Position numbers and translations under genes: made by a program. Source: DTU064 sp045588245 (lineage in GTDB: Bacteria; Bacillota; Clostridia; Oscillospirales; CAG-272). From it: DNA of 64,000 nt. Shown here one piece after another: positions 6,845-16,640 of the stretch. The stretch spans positions 35,440 to 99,439 of the forward strand of contig JAZNDW010000019.1 of NCBI GenBank assembly GCA_045588245.1. The letters run 5' to 3'. Within the stretch, counting starts at the first letter, position 1. Each line of letters begins with the position of its first letter. The notes beneath the pieces were generated by a model. The model ran no database searches. It had not been told where the DNA came from and was given only the letters and a program-made list of their open reading frames with translations.

Positions 6845-7906
6845 TTACTTCGACAGTCTGTTTGCGACGTCGTAAAGATTTCGCAGATATGCACGCTTTT
6901 CGGCGCAGATGTGCTGCATTTCGGAGATGTCGGCGAGGGAGTAGGGCTTAAGATCGCCTTCTCTCAGCTTGCCTTTATACATCTGGTCAAGACGGAGCGC
7001 ATACGTGATGTCCATGGGCTCGATGCTGCCGTTCGATTCGCACATAACGAGGTTGCTGTCACCTGCGAGCAGGCATTCAACCGCTTTATCTGCCATGCGA
7101 GTGGCGAGCATTCTGTCGCGGAGCGTGGGCGAGCCGCCGCGGAGAACGTGTCCGAGACGTGCAAATCGGGTCTCAACACCTGTCTGTTCGGGAATGAGCT
7201 TGGAAAGGCGCTCTGCGTAATCACCGAGGCCCTCGGCAACGACTACGATATAGTGGCGCTTTCCGCCATCGCGTCCCTTCTGGATCTTTTCGATAAGCTC
7301 TGCTTCGTCAAACGGGATCTCCTTAATGGCGATGCCGATAGCACCGACGGAGATGCCGACTTCGAGAGCGATATAACCGGCGTCGCGGCCCATAACCTCA
7401 ACGACGTTTGCACGCGCGTGAGATTCGCAGGTGTCGCGCAGGCGGTCGATCATGGACAGACACGTGTTGGATGCCGTGTCAAAGCCGATCGTGTAGTCTG
7501 TGGAGGTGATGTCGTTGTCGATCGTTGCGGGGATGCCAATAGTAGGGATACCTTGTGCTGTGAGGTCAACGCCGCCGCGGAAGGTACCGTCTCCTCCGAT
7601 AACGATGACACCGTCGATGCCGTTTTCACGGCACGTCTGTGCTGCCGCCTGTTGTCCTTCAAGCGAACGGAAACGATGGCAACGGTCGGAATAAAGGATC
7701 GTGCCGCCTTCGTTAAGAATGCCTGACACGTCACGGTAGGAAAACGTTTTCATTTCATTGTCGATGAGTCCGCGATAGCCCTTGTAAATGCCGACAACCT
7801 CGACTCCGCGTTCGATGGCGGAACGTGTGACTGCGCGTACAGCGGCGTTCATTCCGGGAGCGTCTCCGCCCGATGTAAGTACGCCGATCTTCTTGAATGT
7901 AGCCAT
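6845..7906 (-). CDS. pfkA: 6-phosphofructokinase
   Basis: This 353-residue cytoplasmic glycolytic enzyme converts fructose-6-phosphate to fructose-1,6-bisphosphate. AAAGGAG precedes the ATG. It shows the nucleotide loop GVLTSGGDAPGMNAAVRA, GGDGTFRGG (104-112) and the catalytic TIDND (128-132), then EVMGRDAGYIALE. Glycine after GGD is the ATP-type residue; PPi-dependent enzymes carry Asp there. The residue before TIDND is Ala, where E. coli has Gly and PPi enzymes have Lys. The protein is about 30 residues longer than E. coli PfkA, at the C-terminus. It is last in the operon with yqhQ, prmC, leuA, cimA, ddl and pncC. Confidence 0.95.
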   Translation of the reverse strand: MATFKKIGVLTSGGDAPGMNAAVRAVTRSAIERGVEVVGIYKGYRGLIDNEMKTFSYRDVSGILNEGGTILYSDRCHRFRSLEGQQAAAQTCRENGIDGVIVIGGDGTFRGGVDLTAQGIPTIGIPATIDNDITSTDYTIGFDTASNTCLSMIDRLRDTCESHARANVVEVMGRDAGYIALEVGISVGAIGIAIKEIPFDEAELIEKIQKGRDGGKRHYIVVVAEGLGDYAERLSKLIPEQTGVETRFARLGHVLRGGSPTLRDRMLATRMADKAVECLLAGDSNLVMCESNGSIEPMDITYALRLDQMYKGKLREGDLKPYSLADISEMQHICAEKRAYLRNLYDVANRLSK

Positions 7907-7935
7907 GATAAGTATCTCCTTTATAAAATTCCGTA

Positions 7936-8448
7936 TTATTTATAAAATTCCGAAGTTTTGATAACGAGCTTGAGAGCCGCCTCGGCGGTGGCATATCGGA
8001 TCGTGTCGCGTCCGGCATCGGAAGGGAGAGAGAGCTTCACAACTTCTCTATGACGGTCGGAATCAACTCCGATGTAGACGGTGCCGACGGGCTTTTCGGG
8101 TGTGCCGCCTGCAGGACCGGCTATTCCTGTGGCGGAAACGGCAATATCGGTGCCGCAAACGCGGCGTGCGCCGACCGCCATTTCCATGGCGACGGGCTCG
8201 GAAACGGCGCCGTATTTTGCCAATGAATCGCGTGATACGCCGAGGACGGCGGCTTTAACTTCGTTGGAATATGAAACGATGCCGCCCTCAAAAACTGCTG
8301 AAGCGCCCGAAATGTCCGTTATGAGCTTTGAGATGAGTCCGCCCGTGCAGGATTCTGCGGCGGAGAGTGACAGATGTAAATGGGACAGAGCGGCAACGGC
8401 TGAGTATGCCGCATCAGTGGCTGCGTTGTGAAGAAAACCGTTGTTCAT
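7936..8448 (-). CDS. pncC: Nicotinamide-nucleotide amidohydrolase (stand-alone CinA C-terminal domain)
   Basis: This is a 170-residue protein. It carries AAESCTGGLISKLIT, then GGIVSYSNEVK, then SATGIAGPAGGTPEKPVGTV, the hallmarks of PncC/CinA-C. The enzyme deamidates nicotinamide mononucleotide to nicotinate mononucleotide, recycling NMN made by NAD-consuming DNA ligase. The N-terminal CinA domain is absent, as in E. coli PncC. It sits 29 bases upstream of pfkA and 37 bases downstream of ddl in the same direction. Confidence 0.93.
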   Translation of the reverse strand: MNNGFLHNAATDAAYSAVAALSHLHLSLSAAESCTGGLISKLITDISGASAVFEGGIVSYSNEVKAAVLGVSRDSLAKYGAVSEPVAMEMAVGARRVCGTDIAVSATGIAGPAGGTPEKPVGTVYIGVDSDRHREVVKLSLPSDAGRDTIRYATAEAALKLVIKTSEFYK

Positions 8449-8485
8449 GGGGATGATCCTGCCCTTCCTTTTTTTGATTTGTTGA

Positions 8486-9559
8486 TTATATTCCCGCGCC
8501 TTCGATCAAACGCGAGATGAGCTCGGTGAAACCGATTCCGTGCTTATCCATGAGCTGAGGGTACATACTGATCGAGGTGAATCCGGGCAGCGTGTTGATC
8601 TCGTTGAAGATCACGTCCTCTGTTCCCTTGAAATCTCTGATGAAAAAGTCGATGCGGGAAAAACCGCGGCAGCCGAGCACGGAGAAGATCAGCTCCGCGA
8701 TCTCGCGTATGCGCATTTCGGTTTCCGGCATGATCCTTGCCGGAATAAAATATTCGGCTGTGTCGGTTTCGTATTTGGTTTCGTAATCGTAAAACTCCGC
8801 GCCGGGATTGATCTCGCCGCAAGGCGAGAGAATGATACCGCCGTCCTCGTCCTCAAGTGTGGCGATCTCAACTTCGCGCGCCTTGATGAATTCTTCAACG
8901 AGTATCTTCACGTCGTACTTTGCGGCTTCGCGGAGTGCCGCCGTCAGTCCGTCGCGGTCTGTAGCCTTGCCTGCGCCGACTGAGGAGCCTGAAGAGGAGG
9001 GCTTGACGAATACGGGATAGCCGAGAGTTGCCTCTGTTCGTGTGATAACGGCATCGATATCACGCTCGATCTCGCGGGCGGTGAATACCATGGCGTTAGC
9101 CTGCGGCACCTCGTAATTGGAAAGTATCAGCTTCGTGAGGGTTTTATCCATAGAGATGGCGGAGGAGGCACAGCCGCATCCGACGTAGGGGATGCCGCAA
9201 AGGGAAAGGAGTCCCTGAAGCGTTCCGTCCTCGCAGTATTTACCGTGTACCACGGGGAATACGACGTCAACGGCGAGCTTTTCTATGGTACCGTCGGCAC
9301 GGGTGACGATGAAACCACCGTCCCCGTTTGCGGGGGCGATGGTGACGGGGAAGACGAACTCGGTCGAGTGCCACGTATCGTTTACGATAGAGGAGATGTC
9401 GCCCTCGTACAGGTACCATTTACCGTCGGAGGTGATGCCGACTGTCGATACGTTATATTTTTCACGGTCAATGTTATTAAGTACGCTTTCAACGGAGCGA
9501 AGCGAAACCTTATATTCCGTCGATTTGCCTCCGAAGATGCAAACAACATTTTTCTTCAT
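8486..9559 (-). CDS. ddl: D-alanine--D-alanine ligase
   Basis: This 357-residue ATP-grasp enzyme makes D-Ala-D-Ala for peptidoglycan. The start is ATG 9559, nine bases after GAAAGG. It shows FGGKSTEYKVSLRS, HGKYCEDGTLQGLL, VKPSSSGSSVGAGKA, and the metal site IDFFIRDF...IFNEINTLPGFTSISMYP. The N-terminal style (FGGxSTEYxVSL, ITSDGKWYLYEG) is that of the clostridial Ddl/VanG clade. The omega loop reads EFYDYETKY: the Tyr fits D-Ala-D-Ala ligases, whereas D-Ser ligases such as VanG have Phe there. I therefore read it as the housekeeping ligase, not a resistance gene. Confidence 0.93.
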   Translation of the reverse strand: MKKNVVCIFGGKSTEYKVSLRSVESVLNNIDREKYNVSTVGITSDGKWYLYEGDISSIVNDTWHSTEFVFPVTIAPANGDGGFIVTRADGTIEKLAVDVVFPVVHGKYCEDGTLQGLLSLCGIPYVGCGCASSAISMDKTLTKLILSNYEVPQANAMVFTAREIERDIDAVITRTEATLGYPVFVKPSSSGSSVGAGKATDRDGLTAALREAAKYDVKILVEEFIKAREVEIATLEDEDGGIILSPCGEINPGAEFYDYETKYETDTAEYFIPARIMPETEMRIREIAELIFSVLGCRGFSRIDFFIRDFKGTEDVIFNEINTLPGFTSISMYPQLMDKHGIGFTELISRLIEGAGI

Positions 9560-9586
9560 AATCAAATGCCTTTCAAGAGTTATCGG

Positions 9587-11173
9587 TTAACGTTTATATA
9601 GATAATATTCAATCGAGTCGCGGAGCGCCTGCCAGCTCGCGTCGACGATGTCGACGGAAACGCCGATTGTGCGCCACACGGAAACGCCGTCCGTACTTTC
9701 TATCAGTACGCGGACAGACGAAGCCGTCGTTTCGCTTGCTGAGTCGAGCACGCGGACCTTATAGTCCGAAAGTCTGACGTCGGCGAGCGTTGGATAAAAG
9801 CGTGACAGCGCTCGGCGGAGCGCCACGTCAAGCGCGTTGACAGGACCGTCGCCTTCTGCGGCGGTGAGCTCCTCTGTGCGGCCGCCTTCCGCGTCGGGGA
9901 TAGCGACTTTGATGAGCGCGGAGCACTTGCTGTCGGGATTGATCGAAAGCGGCTCGCTTATCATGACGCGGAAAGTCAGAAGCTCGAATGCCGATCTGCG
10001 CAGTCCGAGCGCTTCAAGCACGACGAGCAGGAGTGATGCCTCCGCATTTTCAAATTGGAAGCCGCGGGCTTCGTATTCCTTGATCTTGGCGATGACGGTG
10101 TTGAACCGTTCGGTGCCAACCTCGATGTTAAGCTCTGGTGCAAGCCGTTCGAGAACGGCATGATACGCGCTTTTGCCTGCGATTCCCGAAATGAGCAGAT
10201 TACTTGCGTTTCCGACGAGCTCGGGAGTCATATGCTCAAAGGTGCGCGGAGTTTTGCGAACGGCGTCGATGTGCATTCCTGCCTTATGGGTGAAAGCGTA
10301 TCCGCCGATGAAGGGGGCGTGTTCGTTAAAGGAGAGGTTGGCGGTCTCCATGATGGAGCGCGCCGTGCGCGTCAGCATGGAAAGATTGTCTTTGGGGACG
10401 CATGAATATCCGAGCTTCAGCTGTAAAACGGGGATCACGGTGTTGAGATTGCAGTTTCCGCAACGTTCACCGATTCCGCAAACGGTGCCCTGCACCTGAA
10501 CGGCGCCGCAAAGCACCGCTTCTGTGGAGCAAGCGACAGCCATGCCCATGTCGTCGTGACAGTGTATTGCAAGCTTTGCTGTGGGAAGCTTCTGATGGAC
10601 GGAGTTGACGACGACGCCGACGGCGTCGGGAAGCATACCGCCGTTTGTATCGCAGAGGACGAGCCTTTCAGCACCCGCGTCAAGCGCGGCACGAAGGACG
10701 CTGACGGCGTAAACGGGATTGTCGCCGTAACCGTCGAAGAAGTGCTCGGCGTCGAAGAATACGTGCTTGCCCGCATCGCAGAGATATGATACGGAATCAA
10801 CGATCATGGCAATGTTTTCTTCGGGAGTTGTGTTTAAGACGGAGGATACCTGATACTCCCACGCTTTGCCCACGATGGCAACGTATTTTACTGCAGAAGC
10901 TGCGAGAGAAACGAGTACAGGGTCCTCGTCTGCTCGTTTGCCGGCGCGTCTTGTGGCGCAGAAAGCAACGAGTTCGGCAACGGACAGTTCGAGCTTATCG
11001 CAATCGGCGAAAAAAGCCGCGTCCTTGGGCGATGCGGCATTACCCGCTTCAATAAAGGATACGCCGAGCGCGTCAAGAGCGTGAATGATGCTTATTCTGT
11101 TGTCATCGGTGAAGTCAATTCCGGCACCTTGCGCGCCGTCGCGCAAGGTGGTATCGTAGATTTCAACTTTCAT
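9587..11173 (-). CDS. cimA: (R)-citramalate synthase
   Basis: This 528-residue protein condenses pyruvate with acetyl-CoA to citramalate, the threonine-independent entry to isoleucine. It has an N-terminal TIM barrel with YDTTLRDGAQGAGIDF and HCHDDMGMAVACS, the loop GTVCGIGERCGNCNL and GGYAFTHKAGMHIDAV, and a C-terminal regulatory LeuA-type domain with AEGDGPVNALDVALRRAL. The GxGIDFT start and the FTHKAGMHIDAV motif separate this group from isopropylmalate synthase. It lies 51 bases after leuA. Confidence 0.9.
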   Translation of the reverse strand: MKVEIYDTTLRDGAQGAGIDFTDDNRISIIHALDALGVSFIEAGNAASPKDAAFFADCDKLELSVAELVAFCATRRAGKRADEDPVLVSLAASAVKYVAIVGKAWEYQVSSVLNTTPEENIAMIVDSVSYLCDAGKHVFFDAEHFFDGYGDNPVYAVSVLRAALDAGAERLVLCDTNGGMLPDAVGVVVNSVHQKLPTAKLAIHCHDDMGMAVACSTEAVLCGAVQVQGTVCGIGERCGNCNLNTVIPVLQLKLGYSCVPKDNLSMLTRTARSIMETANLSFNEHAPFIGGYAFTHKAGMHIDAVRKTPRTFEHMTPELVGNASNLLISGIAGKSAYHAVLERLAPELNIEVGTERFNTVIAKIKEYEARGFQFENAEASLLLVVLEALGLRRSAFELLTFRVMISEPLSINPDSKCSALIKVAIPDAEGGRTEELTAAEGDGPVNALDVALRRALSRFYPTLADVRLSDYKVRVLDSASETTASSVRVLIESTDGVSVWRTIGVSVDIVDASWQALRDSIEYYLYKR

Positions 11174-11224
11174 AGCGTCGGGGTTGCCTTTCTTTATTTA
11201 TGTCGAACCTGAATCTGTGACGGA

Positions 11225-12765
<1,541 letters not shown>

Positions 12766-12769
<4 letters not shown>

Positions 12770-13593
12770 TTTTTGCGGCGCAGGATCGCGGCACGCGGTC
12801 GTTTTTCAAGGTCAAGTTTTATGTCTGCGGAAAATCCGTTTTGCTCCGAAAGCGCAACAAGATCATCGGCTTGATCGTAGCCGATCTCAAAGATAAAGGC
12901 TCCGTCGGGCAAAAGAAAATCGGAATAGTTTTTGATGATGGCGCGATAGAAGTCGAGCCCGTCAACACCGCCGTCAAGCGCGATCTCGGGCTCGTAGGCG
13001 AGCTCGGGGTCGAGTGTCGGAATAACGTCACGGCGGATATACGGCGGATTCGATACGATGACGTCGTACTTCGACTTAAGGGGTGACGACGCGGTCACGT
13101 CGGCGAGAATGAAATCGATGCGGTCGGCAACACCGAGCGCGTCGGCATTCTTCTTCGCCATGGTGAGTGCATCGGCGGAGATGTCAACGGCGGTCACAGC
13201 GGCGTCGGAATTTCTGAGTATCGCAATACCGATACAACCGCTGCCGCAGCATAAGTCTGCGACACGCGCCTTTTTGGGCAGGGCGGAGAGCGTCAGCGAA
13301 ACGATATCCTCCGTTTCCGACCTTGGAATGAGGCAGGCAGAGGAGACTTTATATTCGTCGCCGTAAAAGCTCCATTTGCCGAGAATGTACTGAAGCGGTT
13401 CGCGTGCGGCGCGCCGCACCAGCATATCGCAAAAAGCGGAATAGCATTCATTTGGGGAAATGTCCTCGTCAAGCGAGAACAAAAGTGAGGCTGCGGAGCG
13501 ACCGGACACGTGCGAGTATAGCGTCAGAACGTCGCTTTTTGCGCTATCGATGCCGACGTCGGCAAGCGTGCCGATTGCGTCCCTGAGTGTCAT
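12766..13593 (-). CDS. prmC: Peptide chain release factor N5-glutamine methyltransferase
   Basis: This 275-residue protein methylates the Gln of the GGQ motif in RF1/RF2. It has an N-terminal helical domain (to about residue 75) with EPLQYILGKWSFYG, the SAM loop VADLCCGSGCIGIAIL, and the catalytic VSNPPYI motif. The family normally sits next to prfA; here prfA is absent and yqhQ is upstream. Start and stop both overlap neighbours by four bases (yqhQ upstream, leuA downstream), so the three are translationally coupled. Confidence 0.94.
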
Positions 13594-14630
13594 TCTGCGT
13601 CGCTCTTCTCTGCGGTATCTATGTCAGCAGTGTCGGCTTCTTCTTTTGATCTGTCATAGGTCTTGGGATCAAAACCGGGAAACTCCTCGGGCATTGAGAG
13701 CTTGATGGAGGTTATGGCAACCTCAAGCTGCTGAAGGTCGGGCTCGCGTGTCGTGATGCGCTGCATCCACAGTCCTGGTGCGGAAAGGATCTTTGTAAGC
13801 AGATTCTCATGCTTGCCTGCGTACATCAGATACTCAAAGCTGAGACCCATAACAATGGGGAGCATGCATATCTTAACGAGCGACTGCACGTACCAAGCCC
13901 ACGTGTGAGGCACGACCGTGTAAATGAGTATACTGAGAATGAGGATAACGAAAATGAAGCTCGTTCCGCAACGGGGGTGAAAACGGCTGCATTTTGCTGC
14001 ATTTTCGGGAGTGAGCTCGTAGCCAAGCTCGTAGCAGGCGATGGATTTGTGCTCAGCTCCGTGGTATTGGAAGGTGCGCTTGATGTCGTTCATGAGCGAA
14101 ACGAGCAGAATATATCCGACGAATATGCAGATACGCATCACGCCCGCAAACAGACTGACGAACCAGTTTGACGAAAGTGCGGGAATGGCAGACGTAATAA
14201 CGTTGGCAAGGTACGTCGGCAAAAGTGCGAACAGACCGATGCCGAGACCGAGACCGAGCACCATTCCGATAGCCATAACGACGTCGAGAATGCCTTTGCC
14301 GAATTTTTCTCTGAGCCAGCGTTCAAATTTCGTTTCTTCCATTTCCTCGTCGATGCCGAGCAGCTCTGCGGAATCGGACAAACATCCGAACGACATTTTC
14401 ATGGATTCGATAAAGCTGACAACACCGCGGATGATGGGAAGGTTGAATATTTTCTTCTTTTTTCTGATGGACGTAAAGGTTGATTCTTTGATATTAAGCG
14501 AGCCGTTCTCTCCTCTGACGGTGAGGGCGATCTTATCGCCGCAACGCATCATAACGCCTTCGAGTACGGCTTCTCCTCCGACTTTGCCTCTGCGGCACAA
14601 AAGATCCTGATTCAGATTTTCTTTTTTCAT
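13590..14630 (-). CDS. yqhQ: DUF1385 membrane protein (YqhQ family)
   Basis: This is a 346-residue protein starting at MKKENLN. The GAAAGG site is unusually far (17 bases), so the start is less certain. It begins with the DUF1385 signature GGEAVLEGVMMRCGDKIALTVR, has hydrophobic segments near residues 120-145, 150-160 and 165-190, the conserved FQYHGAEHKSIACYE with RFHPRCGTSFIFV, then two more helices. The C-terminal 60 residues are acidic. The biochemical function is unknown; proximity to prmC is common in Clostridia (often prmC-prfA-rpmE). It is the first gene of the minus-strand operon. Confidence 0.88.
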   Translation of the reverse strand: MKKENLNQDLLCRRGKVGGEAVLEGVMMRCGDKIALTVRGENGSLNIKESTFTSIRKKKKIFNLPIIRGVVSFIESMKMSFGCLSDSAELLGIDEEMEETKFERWLREKFGKGILDVVMAIGMVLGLGLGIGLFALLPTYLANVITSAIPALSSNWFVSLFAGVMRICIFVGYILLVSLMNDIKRTFQYHGAEHKSIACYELGYELTPENAAKCSRFHPRCGTSFIFVILILSILIYTVVPHTWAWYVQSLVKICMLPIVMGLSFEYLMYAGKHENLLTKILSAPGLWMQRITTREPDLQQLEVAITSIKLSMPEEFPGFDPKTYDRSKEEADTADIDTAEKSDAE

Positions 14631-14813
14631 TGGAACAGTGTAGGGTACCTTTCTATAATATGTCGCCGTAAACGGCGCGGTTTTATTGTGGTTGTTTTCG
14701 GTGCCGCCGTTCGCGGCACGTATACATAAACATTGTAACACAAACGATGTATTAAATAAATATAATATTATTAATTTTTTATATATTTGCGCCGTCATCG
14801 ACGTTGGTACTGC

Positions 14814-15617
14814 TTAAAACGCCGCGTACTTATAACCGAGCGGTGATTTTTTGTATTCACGCGGCGTCATGCCGACGATGCGCGAAAAATTGCGGTTGAA
14901 GGTGCGCAGACTGCCGTATCCGCAATCCGCGGCGATGTCGATAACGGGGCGATCGGTGTTTTTCAGTAGATAACAAGCTCGGTCTATCCTGAGCATATTC
15001 ACGTATTCGGTGTAGGATATGCCGATCTTTTCGGAAAAAAGCTTTGACAGATAGCTGTAATCGTATCCGATTGCGGCGGCAAGATTTGATAAAAGGCAGC
15101 TTTCGGTGAAATTGTCTGCGGCAAAACGGAAGATGCGATGCATGAGATCACGGCTGTCGGGCAATTCGCTGCCGTCAACATCACGGAAATCGCTTTCGGT
15201 GAAAAAGCTGCAGTAATAATATAAAAGCCCCTTCATTTCCTCGATCGTGGCGGTATTGCCGACGGCGCTCCAGAGCTCTAACCACGCGGAATTTACGATA
15301 TGCTTTTTGGGCGCTGAGGGGATCTTGTTCTGCATCTTTGCGTTGAAATGTGCAATCAGCTCGGGCTTGATAAGAATAAGCTTATGGTGAGACGAGCTGA
15401 CGGCGGTGAGGCTGTGTATCTGATTCGGAAAGATGAAAAGCGAATCGTTTTTACAAAGCGTATATACGGTGCCGTCTACGGCAACGTCCATCTGTCCGTC
15501 TGTTATGATGATGATCTCATACCAGCGGTGCAGATGTTGAGGATATGAAAAGTCGACGGCTTCTTCAACGGCGAACCAGTCGCGGTTTATATCATCGCGT
15601 TTTTCGTAGTAAAACAT
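14814..15617 (-). CDS. AraC-family transcriptional regulator
   Basis: This is a 267-residue protein. ATG 15617 has GGGAGG ten bases upstream; an in-frame GTG eight codons earlier would start before that site. The N-terminal cupin (HLHRWYEIIIITDGQMDVAV, DSLFIFPNQIHSL) probably binds a sugar. The C-terminal pair of HTH motifs (LAAAIGYDYSYLSKLFSEKIGISYTEYV; PVIDIAADCGYGSLRTFNR) ends with RIVGMTPREYKK. The target operon is not obvious; the nearest sugar genes are 19 kb away. It has its own promoter at 15656-15684. Confidence 0.92.
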   Translation of the reverse strand: MFYYEKRDDINRDWFAVEEAVDFSYPQHLHRWYEIIIITDGQMDVAVDGTVYTLCKNDSLFIFPNQIHSLTAVSSSHHKLILIKPELIAHFNAKMQNKIPSAPKKHIVNSAWLELWSAVGNTATIEEMKGLLYYYCSFFTESDFRDVDGSELPDSRDLMHRIFRFAADNFTESCLLSNLAAAIGYDYSYLSKLFSEKIGISYTEYVNMLRIDRACYLLKNTDRPVIDIAADCGYGSLRTFNRNFSRIVGMTPREYKKSPLGYKYAAF

Positions 15618-15655
15618 ATTCGGTAAGCCTCCCGAAAACACAAATATTGTCTATT

Positions 15656-15684
15656 ATTGTATCCTTATTTTGCGCGCTTGTCAA
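15656..15684 (-). promoter_or_regulatory. Promoter of the AraC-family gene
   Basis: Read on the minus strand, TTGACA (15684-15679), 17 bases, then TACAAT (15661-15656). It lies about 40 bases before the chosen ATG. Confidence 0.75.
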
Positions 15685-15821
15685 GCCCGTATTGCGTTGC
15701 CGATACACGTCTTTGATAAAGCGTATGTTTTTGTTGCGTTTTCGTCGTCTCGGAACAAGAAAGACAAATGCAAAACAATAAAAATGCCAGTAATATCGCA
15801 AAAAAATGAGCCTATACAAGT

Positions 15822-15859
15822 AAAACGACCGAGCTGTCGCTTGCGCGGCGGCTCGGTCG
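15822..15859 (-). terminator. Rho-independent terminator of the FAD synthetase gene
   Basis: A 9-bp stem CGACCGAGC/GCTCGGTCG (15826-15834 with 15851-15859) is followed on the minus strand by TTTT. It sits 38 bases past the stop at 15897. Confidence 0.75.
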
Positions 15860-15896
15860 GGAGGCTTGCCATGATTGTAGTTAGTCAAATGTATAA

Positions 15897-16445
15897 TCAG
15901 TCTTTGAAAAAACGGGAAACGTCTTCACCGCGCTCTATATACTGTCTTATCAAAGTTGAGCTGACGGGAACACCGTCAGCCGTCAGCACGGCGGGGATAA
16001 CGGTGACGCCGATACCGCGCGGCATCAGATATTCGGCAAGCGACAGGGGCGTGCCTTCGGCGTTTGCGCCGAATCTGTAATTGAAGCCGACAACGACGTG
16101 CGACGGATGAAGGGAAGTACAGACGGCGTCAGCAAAGCTTTCCTTTGACATCGAAAAGATCGCCGCATCGGGCGTTGCCATTATGAGTATGTCAACACCG
16201 AGCGCTTTGATGCGGTCGGCTTTTTCGTCTGCAGAGGTGATCGCGGAAGCTTTATCATTTGAAAAAAATGCTTTTGGCGGTGACGAAAAACACCACACCG
16301 CCGACAAGCCTCCGTCAGCGTGCGCGCGGTGCACGGCTTCGTTGATGACGGCTTTGTGCCCCGAATGAACACCGTCAAAGGTGCCCAGAGCAACGGCGGA
16401 GATTTTTTCATTTATTATCGGGAAAGGTTCGTTATATATTTTCAT
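15897..16445 (-). CDS. ribF: FAD synthetase (adenylyltransferase domain only)
   Basis: This is a 182-residue protein matching the N-terminal FMN adenylyltransferase half of bifunctional RibF: ALGTFDGVHSGHKAVI (HxGH nucleotidyltransferase motif), VVGFNYRFGANAEGTPLSL, and SSTLIRQYIERGEDV. The riboflavin kinase half (a further 120 or so residues) is missing; the frame closes normally and a terminator follows, so there is no sign of a frameshift. It either makes FAD from FMN only, or transfers nucleotides to another substrate. A separate riboflavin kinase would be needed elsewhere. ATG 16445 was chosen because the domain begins there. Confidence 0.82.
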   Translation of the reverse strand: MKIYNEPFPIINEKISAVALGTFDGVHSGHKAVINEAVHRAHADGGLSAVWCFSSPPKAFFSNDKASAITSADEKADRIKALGVDILIMATPDAAIFSMSKESFADAVCTSLHPSHVVVGFNYRFGANAEGTPLSLAEYLMPRGIGVTVIPAVLTADGVPVSSTLIRQYIERGEDVSRFFKD

Positions 16446-16545
16446 GATATTCAATAATTTTTGTTTTACGGTACGGTTCGGTCGAGTTATTTTAACATAT
16501 ATATAAAAAAAACGCAAGTGTGCGGTTTGTTGGAAGAATATCTCG

Positions 16546-16574
16546 TTGACAAATACATGGATTTGTATTAAAAT
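16546..16574 (+). promoter_or_regulatory. Promoter of the rnf operon
   Basis: TTGACA (16546-16551), 17 bases, TAAAAT (16569-16574), about 65 bases before the rnfC start. It is divergent from the FAD synthetase gene. Confidence 0.75.
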
Positions 16575-16640
16575 CATATATATAATCAAGCCGTATTGTG
16601 CTCTTATAGATATTTTGTACATAAAATGAGGAGTTTTACC

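Noticed and set aside
6731..7726. Long open frame on the plus strand opposite pfkA
   Set aside because: It is the antisense shadow of a clear pfkA gene; it has no ribosome site and no recognisable domain. Similar shadows opposite leuA, GH127, gpsA, uvrB and lysS were rejected for the same reason.
6845..7906. pfkA as PPi-dependent phosphofructokinase
   Set aside because: The residue after GGD is Gly, the ATP-type signature, and the Lys expected before TIDND in PPi enzymes is Ala.
8486..9559. ddl as a vancomycin-resistance (VanG-type) ligase
   Set aside because: The N-terminal resemblance is real, but the omega loop has Tyr (EFYDYETKY), no vanT, vanXY or vanRS neighbours are present, and the surrounding operon is housekeeping.
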